Shown piece by piece: positions 56,949 through 64,000 of a stretch of DNA of 64,000 bases. Made by a program: the position numbers and the translations under genes. Position 1 is the stretch's first letter. The number at the start of each line of letters is the position of its first letter. The notes beneath the pieces were generated by a model, which saw only the letters and a list, made by a program, of their open reading frames with translations, made no database searches and was not told where the DNA came from. The DNA comes from Wallemia ichthyophaga EXF-994 (Eukaryota > Basidiomycota > Wallemiomycetes > Wallemiales > Wallemiaceae): contig NW_008806277.1 of the NCBI RefSeq assembly GCF_000400465.1, positions 434,001 through 498,000 on the forward strand. Reading direction: 5' to 3'.

Positions 56949-58272
56949 CTCGCCGTGGTGAGTGTGAGCGCGTAAGAGGGGAGATGGGAGATGGCGCGTT
57001 GAGAAGGGTTGAGATGTTGGAAGAGCAGTGCAAAGTATTTGGCGGTTATTGTGAGAATATTAAGAGCAGTTTATAGGCGTGGTGGTTTGTGGTGGCTTGG
57101 GGTGATCTGCACAGCATATTTACAGACTGACAGCGTGGGCCGAAATTGAGTTTGGATTGTGCTCCAGAAAAGCTGCCGAGAATGGAGGAAGTCTGTCGCT
57201 CGGACCCAATTCCAGGCACGGCAGGTGAAACAATGAGTATATTGAATGACTCTATAAGTACTGCAATCAAGCCGATAACAATGCGTCCGAGTATTCATCT
57301 ATGCGCCATACATCTAAACATACACCTGCTAGAGGTGAATGTATCGGTGGATGATGATTACCGAACAATTGTCTTGTGAGCGATAGACACGGCAAAGGCG
57401 CAGAAGGAGCACAAGTAAGTTAACTTGGAGGAAAATGGGAAACACTGGGCACGAGGAGCACAAGTATCACAAGAATCAAAGGTATCACGCACTGCTACGC
57501 CCTCTCTAGCAAGAAAGCTACGTGATGTAACTGCCCGTAATCCTACTCGCCTTCAACAAACATGGCATGGGCGTACACGGGGTGATAACGACTAGATTCT
57601 TCGTCAGCATCACACTCCTAGCTACCGCGTTCGTCGTGCTTGTACACCATGTAAAGATGAACAAGGCAGCAATCTCAGCCTCAGTTTTAATTCCATATGT
57701 CTAGATATGTAGATGTCTTGCAGTCTTGTGACATGAGCTGCGAGCTTTGACTTGATTTGACCTGATTTGACCTGATTTGAGATGATTTGAGATGATTTGC
57801 CAGGCTATTTATACCTGAGATGCACACTACTATGCATCACATAATGTGATCACGTAATTTAGTAATTTGATTGCTTACTTAGTTGCAGACGATCGACGAC
57901 CACCGATCACCCATCACGCACGCCAGAAACGGGGTACGTCAACCTCACCACGCTCTCCCTACTCACAAGGACACCATCAAGAGAATGCGCTTCAAGGTAC
58001 CACTCTGCTTTGTGGATCTGGTGGTTGTGCTTTGTGAGAGACGCAGAGATGCCCCATACTCAATCACGGTCTTCTACGTCGGCTACATCGACCCTAAAGG
58101 TGATCTGTATGGATGGCAAGTGCAGGAGTCTCCAAGATGGGATGGGAAACACAGCGATACGCAGCGAGATGAGCGAGTGTAATGATGGCTTGGATTAATG
58201 CTACATGGGCTTCTATATAGTAGTAGTTGTAGTGTTGATGGTGATTTTGATGATTTTGGTAAGACAACGCCG
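56949..58272. other. 1.3-kb intergenic region
   Basis: CAF120 promoter plus SPE2 3' flank. It holds a short tandem array of TGATTTGACC/TGATTTGAGA units near 57745-57797. A 45-codon frame (57567-57704, with hydrophobic RFFVSITLLATAFVVLV) and intron-like pieces at 57950-58065 hint at a small spliced plus-strand gene, but I could not assemble one. Confidence 0.4.
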
Positions 58273-59416
58273 TCACGACCGTTGATAGCAAGCGTAGGCG
58301 ACTGTGCATGAAGAGAATGAGCGTGATTGTCCAACAAATTGCCTCCCACTCACGATCATAACCCGAGAATTCATAATTGATGCGATCAGTGCGGGTGTAA
58401 TTCTCGAGGAGGCTGTTGGAGAATTCGTTTGAGGGCTTGATATCGATTTCCTCGTTCTCGCCCACACCCACGAACAGGGTAGAAGAGAGCTTACCCGGGT
58501 TGAAAATATGCACGACGCGCTGAATGAGATGGCGCAATTCATTGCTGCTCGCATAGCTGGCATTAGTTTCAAAAGATGCATAGCTGATGCCGTCTTCGGG
58601 CGTGACGTGTATCGTGAAATAACGATCACTGCTGTGTGAGTCGGACCAGGTAGCGTTGGCTGAGTAACCACACGGGGTGAATAAAAACGCGTCGAGCGCT
58701 ATATTGGGAAAGAGAGTGGAGATACCCAGACTGTCTGAGAGACGTTTACCCGCTTCGTGGCCAGTTATGTTCAAGTCGCTGAGAAAGAAAGCGCGACAAT
58801 TGTCTGGATGGAGGTTTGTCATAAGAATTTCGAGGGTTATGTCAGGAGAAGACAAGTGTGGGGTTCTGCTAAGAGCCTTTTCATCGTGCTCATCATGCTT
58901 GCTGGACATATAGAGCAGCCAGTGATCACCATTCATTCTGCCAACAGTGTAGGCAGAGCCAGGGCCAAAGAACTTGTCGAGAACTTGGACCTCCTGCTGC
59001 CAGTGTCTGTGAGGGCCTCTCTGGCGCTCGGGGAACATGAAAGCCTTGCGAGAGTAAAAGACATGTTTTGGGTTCAGGCCACAGCGATCCTTGGCAATAT
59101 CAAGAATTCTCTCCAAACCAAGCAGCAGAGTGGTTGTGCCGCATGTCTTGAGGATAAGGCGATGAGGAGCGATGAAGAGGGAAGACTCGGAGAGGAGATA
59201 AGCGTCGATGGAGTCACCGATAATAACGCTGAGAATCTGACAGTTGACTAGCTGCAGCATATTCTCCCACTCGCTTCTGCTGACTTTACGCAAGCCACCG
59301 TCACCACGGAAAGCCCCACAATCAAACCAAATCTCTAGCAGCTTCTCTGGTCCTTCGAATGGCCCACTGGCATCATCTTCCTGCTCATGAATTATTTTCG
59401 TCGTCGTCGTCGTCAT
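58273..59416 (-). CDS. SPE2: S-adenosylmethionine decarboxylase proenzyme
   Basis: Makes decarboxylated AdoMet, the aminopropyl donor for spermidine. Exons 59416-58354 and 58301-58273 give 1092 nt, 363 aa. FEGPEKLLEIWF is the N-terminal signature. YLLSESSLFIAPHRLILKTCGTT carries the Glu-Ser self-cleavage site that forms the pyruvoyl cofactor. Splicing the 52-bp intron continues NYEFSGYD as LAYACYQRS and stop, as the family expects; unspliced, the frame runs on into an unrelated basic tail. Fungal AdoMetDC is post-translationally self-processed. It starts 104 bp from the divergent coiled-coil gene. Confidence 0.93.
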
Positions 59417-59520
59417 TTACTGAGTCGAGTGAATTTCTATTTAAACGACTTTGGCGGGATTTCTCCTCACACAACAACCACCACCACCAAACGCGCGGAT
59501 ACACGCGTTTTAAATATAAA

Positions 59521-61035
59521 ATGGGTTTGGCAAGGACACCGCCCAAGATGCAATTCGGGAATAAGCTCGAGGATATCCAGGAGGTGGATGGTGTGGATGA
59601 GGGGGGTGTGGTTGCAGGTGCTGTTAATGACATTGCCGCGGATGCCATTGCTGCTGACGCCATTGCCGCCGATCCAATCACCGTTGAGCCCATTGCTCAT
59701 GATTCTGCTCAATCAGACACCATCTCCCATCTCAACCGCCAAATCGCAATGCTGTCGACGCGCAACCGCGAACTTCATCAATCAAAACAACAGCTGCAAA
59801 TTAGAGTAGAAGACATGCTCACGCAGCACGACCAAGAACGCGTCGCAATGGTTGCACACGTGACGCGTCAGAGAGAAGCACACAAGAGCACTCTCTCGAA
59901 ATGGAAGGAGGAGCTAGCAATCCAGACTGCGAACCGGGAAGAAATGGAGAGACGCTATCTTGCCTCAGAAGATGACCTAGACAAGGCGTACGAGCAGATA
60001 GATGGTTTGATTGAGAGAGTCACTCAAGCTGAGAATGCGCTGAATAATGCACACAGTACGCATGCACGTGCCATTGAAAAACACACATCAGAATACAATG
60101 CACTCGCCGATAAACGCAAACATGATAAAGAGAAAGAGAGAGAAAATGAGCGTCGCTCCCTCCGCTATGAGGCCAAGATAGATACTCTTAATGCAGATAT
60201 TGCCAGTCTGAAGAGGGAAGCGGACGCGGCGAGAGAAGACCAGGTTGAGCTGGAGCAGGCGGACGAGACCATTTCCGAGCTCAGACGCTCTCTCGACAAG
60301 GCCCAGAAGGAAATGCGCGAATTGAAGGCGAGCAAGTCGACTAAATCGAGCAAAGTGGAGAGAGCTCTCGAACGTAAACTGGACGCATCCGAGAGCGAGC
60401 TCGATGCACTCCGTTCTGAGCTAAAGAGTGTGGAAAGGAGCGTGGAGAAACGCGTCAAGAAGGAGATGGCGGAGCTTAGTGAAACTAGCGAAGGCGAGGT
60501 GAAGACACTTCAAAAACAACTCAGCAAGCACAAGGAGAAAACTACAATCATCCTTGCTGATCTGAAAGAGTCAGAGCGGAATCGTACCCGCGTCGAGAAG
60601 GAGCTCCTACATTTGCAGGACGGAGCTCAGCTTGCGGAAATGCACTCCGAACGCGCCGATAAAGCCGAGCGACGCGTTAAAAAACTCGAGAATGCACTAG
60701 ACGAGATGAAACGTGCTTCAAAGAAACCAAGACGTGCATCTTCGTCGGGTGATGAAAACGACCACAACGGTCACTCTAAACCCGTTCCCAAACTTAGGAA
60801 ACGCAAGGCGGAGAGTGAGAACGAAGACGACGACGCACCCAAGCCACAGCGCAGCGCAAAGAATGTCGAGAAAAAGACTAAAAAGAAGATTAACATATTC
60901 GGTAACGGACCTGCACAGCCGCAGAAAGGTAGCGATGGAGGTGTATTTGGTATACCGGATGTACTCTCGCCGGTGAAGGGTAAGTCATCGGGTGGGAGGA
61001 GCGTTGGAGGCGTCGGAAGAGGTCCATTTGGATGA
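59521..61035 (+). CDS. Coiled-coil protein, unknown function
   Basis: Single exon, 504 aa from the ATG at 59521; the open frame extends upstream only through the SPE2 promoter. An N-terminal Ala/Asp-Ile repeat (AADAIAADAIAADPI) is followed by about 300 residues of almost unbroken heptad coiled coil (from HLNRQIAMLSTRNRELHQ to KLENALDEMKR). A basic, KR-rich tail has likely nuclear localisation signals (KKPRR, KLRKRKAE) and a conserved-looking ending FGIPDVLSPVKGK. Layout fits a nuclear or spindle-associated structural protein, but no family is recognised. Confidence 0.85.
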   Translation: MGLARTPPKMQFGNKLEDIQEVDGVDEGGVVAGAVNDIAADAIAADAIAADPITVEPIAHDSAQSDTISHLNRQIAMLSTRNRELHQSKQQLQIRVEDMLTQHDQERVAMVAHVTRQREAHKSTLSKWKEELAIQTANREEMERRYLASEDDLDKAYEQIDGLIERVTQAENALNNAHSTHARAIEKHTSEYNALADKRKHDKEKERENERRSLRYEAKIDTLNADIASLKREADAAREDQVELEQADETISELRRSLDKAQKEMRELKASKSTKSSKVERALERKLDASESELDALRSELKSVERSVEKRVKKEMAELSETSEGEVKTLQKQLSKHKEKTTIILADLKESERNRTRVEKELLHLQDGAQLAEMHSERADKAERRVKKLENALDEMKRASKKPRRASSSGDENDHNGHSKPVPKLRKRKAESENEDDDAPKPQRSAKNVEKKTKKKINIFGNGPAQPQKGSDGGVFGIPDVLSPVKGKSSGGRSVGGVGRGPFG

Positions 61036-61205
61036 GCGAATCACACCAATTAATATATATATATAGTTTAATTCTGTTGTATCTTGTGTATCAATATTAG
61101 TGCGTTAGATGTTTTGTGAAAATTTGTACAGGCAGCAAAGAAAGGTAGCAAAACAAGGCGAAAAGAAGGCAAATATTGCTTATCTATAGAAAAAACTTAT
61201 AAGTA

Positions 61206-62141
61206 CTAACTCTCATCGACTTTAACACCCTTCCAGACAGAAGCAACACCAAGAGTGAGATCTCTATAACCGCGTTTGTTAGGAAGATGAAAACCAGCGT
61301 CCCGGAGCATGTTAGCGAACGTAGGCTGATCAGGAAAGCGTTCAATAGATTCAACGAGGTATTGGTACGATTCTCTATCGCCAGCGACGAGGTGGCCAAT
61401 AGCAGGGATCAAGTTGAACGAGTAAGTGGAGTAGAGGGAAGCGAGGAGAGGCTGAGACACTTTACCAAATTCTAACACAGCGAAAACACCGCCTGGTTTG
61501 AGCACACGATGGGCTTCGCGTATGACAGTGTCAATGTGTGTGCAATTCCTTATACCAAAAGCGATAGTGTAAAGGTCGACAGAGTTGGAGGGGATGTTCT
61601 CGAGACACTCTGCATTGGCTAGCTTGAACTTTATCTGGTCAGTGTTGAAGTAGAAGGATTTACGAGCACGTTTTTCACCCTCAGCGAGCATCTGTGGATT
61701 AACATCCATCACTGTGACATTTACACTCCTGTCAGCGTGCTTGTCTTTGGCATGGTCGAGTATTCTGTGGGCAATGTCGCCAGTACCGCCAGCCATATCG
61801 ATGCAGTTGAGACCGGTGCCGCCGAATTTACGGGCGTATTCCTCAGTAACGCCGGCTTCGGAGATAGTCTTTATAGAGTGGGGGTTGAGTGAGCCGACAA
61901 AGTCATCCTTCCAAAGCCTGTGAATGCCAAAGGACATGACGTCGTTCATAATATCATAAGCAGGCGCAACGGAGGAGAAGACATTTGAGACTAAATCCTC
62001 CTTCTTATCCTGATCAACGGATTTAAATCCGAAATGAGTTTTGTTTGAGTGGTTTCTGATCTGTGTGGTGACTGCTATTGGCGTGTAGATTGACTTATTC
62101 AATAATTTTAATTTTGAAATTCCACGCGTCATTGAGGACAT
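61206..62141 (-). CDS. COQ5: Coq5, ubiquinone C-methyltransferase
   Basis: Mitochondrial SAM-dependent methylase (UbiE family) of the coenzyme Q pathway, part of the CoQ synthome. Single exon, 311 aa. The first about 35 residues are basic and lack acid residues (matrix presequence). Family motifs are HFGFKSV then KEDLVSNVFSSVAPAYDIMNDVMSFG, SAM motif I CIDMAGGTGDIAHRIL, DLYTIAFGIRN, and the C-terminal SYQYLVESIERFPDQ. It is divergent from CUL1 with 58 bp between start codons. Confidence 0.95.
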   Translation of the reverse strand: MSSMTRGISKLKLLNKSIYTPIAVTTQIRNHSNKTHFGFKSVDQDKKEDLVSNVFSSVAPAYDIMNDVMSFGIHRLWKDDFVGSLNPHSIKTISEAGVTEEYARKFGGTGLNCIDMAGGTGDIAHRILDHAKDKHADRSVNVTVMDVNPQMLAEGEKRARKSFYFNTDQIKFKLANAECLENIPSNSVDLYTIAFGIRNCTHIDTVIREAHRVLKPGGVFAVLEFGKVSQPLLASLYSTYSFNLIPAIGHLVAGDRESYQYLVESIERFPDQPTFANMLRDAGFHLPNKRGYRDLTLGVASVWKGVKVDES

Positions 62142-62199
62142 GATGGTTGTCGTGGTTCAGGCGTATAACATTCTTGAACCAGAACGTCCACCATCTAAT

Positions 62200-64000
62200 A
62201 TGTCATCTTGGTCTTCAAAGCCTGTTAACAAGAATGAGCAGATCTCAGTTCCACCTGCGAGTGACTTGAAATCTACTTGGGCGTTTCTACAAGATGGAAT
62301 TGAGCAGATAATGACTAGACTGAGAGATGGAATGACGTATTCCAAGTATATGAGCTTATATACGACATCATATAACTACTGTACAAGCTCAAGAATGAAT
62401 ACAGCCACTGAACCACTTGGTACCGGTAGAACTGCAGGTGCCAATCTAATGGGCTCTGATTTATACTCAAATCTAATAAAATACTTGACAAGCCACCTGA
62501 AGCAAGTCAAGGAGCTCTCAGATCCTCTTTATGACTTGCAGCTTCTCCAATTCTATGCCGCTGAATGGGATAGATTCACGACCGCTGCTTCTTACGTCGA
62601 TCGCTTATTCTCTTACCTCAACAAACACTGGGTTAAACGTGAGAAGGATGAAGGTAGAAAGAACGTTTATAACGTCTACACTTTAGCCCTCGTTCAGTGG
62701 AGATCTTGCTTCTTTTTACCCATTCAAGACCAGCACTCTAAGCTCATTTCCGCACTCTTAAAGCAAATTGAAAAACAAAGAAACGGTGAGACTGTCGAAA
62801 CCACGCTCATAAAAAAGGTTATCGAATCTTTAGTCTCTCTCGGCCTAGATGAGGTTGACAGTAGCAAGCAAAATTTAGATATATACCAAGATCATTTTGA
62901 ATCGCCTTTCATTCAATCCACTCTTCTTTACTATAAATCTCTTTCTGACGCTTTCGTTGCTGCTAATAGCGTCACAGATTACCTTAAAATGTCTCAAGAT
63001 AGGCTAGCTGAGGAGGAAGCACGCGTTGATGTCTACCTCCACGCTTCATCAAGGAAATCTCTCATCGGTGCATGTGAAAAAGCTCTCGTTTCCGATCACA
63101 TTGATATTATCAAACATGAATTTGTTCATCTCCTAGAATTCGATAAGGAGGATGACCTTTATCGCATCTACACCCTCCTAGCACGTGTAGACGCTCTCGA
63201 TTTCCTTCGTAAGAAGTTCGAAGATCACGTCAAGCGTACTGGCTTGGCTGCTATTGAAAAGGTTTATGGTAATGCCGAGGCTTCCAAACAAGGCCCTAAG
63301 AAGGAGTCCGACAAGGGTGACCTCGATCCTAAAGCTTACGTTGATGCTTTACTCGACGTACATACAAAGTGTTCTCTTACCGTCAAGAATGCTTTTAAAG
63401 CCGAGTCTGGTTTTTCTGCTGCACTCGATAAGGCTTGCAGAGAGGTCGTTAACAGAAACGCTGCTACTGGTACATCCACCACTAAATCTCCCGAGCTTAT
63501 CGCTAAACACTCCGACTCTCTTCTTAAGAAGGGTAACAAGCAAACTGAAGAGGCTGAGCTTGAAGATGCCCTCAACCAGGTCATGACCCTGTTCAAGTAT
63601 ATAGAAGACAAGGATGTATTCCAGAAATTCTACACCAAAATGCTCGCCAAGCGATTGGTCAGTGGACTTTCAGCATCCGATGATGGTGAGTCATCTATGA
63701 TAGGCAAGCTGAAAGATGCATGTGGATTCGAATACACGAATAAGCTGCAGAGGATGTTCACGGACATCAGTATATCAAAAGAGCTGACAAATTCGTTCAA
63801 CGAGCGCATGACGCAGACACACGACGCGTCTGAACTAGCAGTCGATTTTGATGTTAAAGTGCTAGCAACCAATTTCTGGCCGATGAACCCACCCAACACG
63901 CAATTCAACATGCCAGCGGAGCTCCAACCGACGTACGAGCGGTTCAACAAGTACTACAACAGCCAGCACTCTGGCCGGAAGCTGACGTGGCTATACAATA
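62200..64000 (+). CDS. CUL1: Cullin-1, SCF ubiquitin-ligase scaffold (3' partial)
   Basis: Scaffold that holds Skp1/F-box at its N-terminus and Rbx1 at its C-terminus. The ATG at 62200 opens a frame with no stop to the window edge, 600 codons of an expected 760-odd. No intron was seen. Cullin-repeat signatures are LYDLQLLQFYAAEWDRFTTA, YLNKHWVKREKDEG and VYNVYTLALVQWR. The cullin-homology start is DVFQKFYTKMLAKRL, then CGFEYTNKLQRMFTDI and ATNFWPM. The RING-binding and neddylation region lies outside the window. Confidence 0.95.
   Translation, partial: MSSWSSKPVNKNEQISVPPASDLKSTWAFLQDGIEQIMTRLRDGMTYSKYMSLYTTSYNYCTSSRMNTATEPLGTGRTAGANLMGSDLYSNLIKYLTSHLKQVKELSDPLYDLQLLQFYAAEWDRFTTAASYVDRLFSYLNKHWVKREKDEGRKNVYNVYTLALVQWRSCFFLPIQDQHSKLISALLKQIEKQRNGETVETTLIKKVIESLVSLGLDEVDSSKQNLDIYQDHFESPFIQSTLLYYKSLSDAFVAANSVTDYLKMSQDRLAEEEARVDVYLHASSRKSLIGACEKALVSDHIDIIKHEFVHLLEFDKEDDLYRIYTLLARVDALDFLRKKFEDHVKRTGLAAIEKVYGNAEASKQGPKKESDKGDLDPKAYVDALLDVHTKCSLTVKNAFKAESGFSAALDKACREVVNRNAATGTSTTKSPELIAKHSDSLLKKGNKQTEEAELEDALNQVMTLFKYIEDKDVFQKFYTKMLAKRLVSGLSASDDGESSMIGKLKDACGFEYTNKLQRMFTDISISKELTNSFNERMTQTHDASELAVDFDVKVLATNFWPMNPPNTQFNMPAELQPTYERFNKYYNSQHSGRKLTWLYN

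Noticed and set aside
57567-57704. Small 45-aa frame with a hydrophobic segment between CAF120 and SPE2
   Set aside because: Poor upstream context, no family match and no assembled exon partners.
57883-58182. 99-aa plus-strand ORF overlapping the SPE2 3' flank
   Set aside because: Contains intron-like pieces (GTACGT to CAAG, GTACCA to GAG) but no splice combination gave a recognisable protein.
58094-58272. SPE2 read through its last intron to a stop at 58094
   Set aside because: The spliced C-terminus (GYD-LAYACYQRS) fits the AdoMetDC family; the readthrough tail is basic, His/Tyr-rich and unlike any family member.

Overview
The window is nuclear DNA of a fungus, most likely a basidiomycete with a compact genome. 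Nearly all genes carry tiny GT-AG introns (about 43-65 bp, most 44-50 bp) with CTAAC/CTGAC-type branch sites, intergenic gaps are often 50-110 bp, tRNA genes are intron-bearing, and there is a hydrophobin. Gene content and intron style resemble Wallemia; that genus call is inference. Exon structures below were built by hand from splice signals, frame continuity and known family motifs. For most genes the spliced length is an exact multiple of three.

Layout. 1-15019 (+): midasin MDN1, the giant AAA ATPase of 60S ribosome assembly, cut at its 5' end by the window. 15020-17650: gene-poor stretch with tRNA-Gly, a dispersed repeat and a frame-broken ORF. 17652-43 kb is a dense block: SDR oxidoreductase (-), a repeat-containing unknown (+), acyl-CoA dehydrogenase with 11 exons (-), TOM22 (-)/LYR-like protein (+), RPN10 (-), mitochondrial uL1 (-)/mL49 (+), amino-acid permease (+), BOR1-like transporter (+), KGD4 (-), U6 snRNA (+), inositol-dehydrogenase-like enzyme (-), F-box protein (-), RAD4 (-), a decayed homocysteine S-methyltransferase (+), NAD(P)HX epimerase (+) and a large unknown membrane protein (+). 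42946-44190 is a lineage-specific unknown gene.

44.2-53.0 kb is a gene-poor island. It holds a TAF6-like fragment, LINE remnants (one a 5'-truncated insertion with a 12-bp target-site duplication), three tRNA genes, copies of the same dispersed repeat, and one intact hydrophobin gene. 53-64 kb is dense again: CAF120-like PH protein (-), SPE2 AdoMet decarboxylase (-), coiled-coil protein (+), COQ5 (-) and CUL1 (+), which runs off the 3' edge.

The genes form no single pathway. Several are mitochondrial (acyl-CoA dehydrogenase, TOM22, uL1m, mL49, KGD4, COQ5) and several sit head-to-head over 52-104 bp promoters. The most unusual signal is a repeat lying 87-133 bp upstream of three of the four tRNA genes in the same relative orientation, as expected of a Pol III-targeting mobile element. 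I saw no CRISPR array, bacterial-type operon or biosynthetic cluster.
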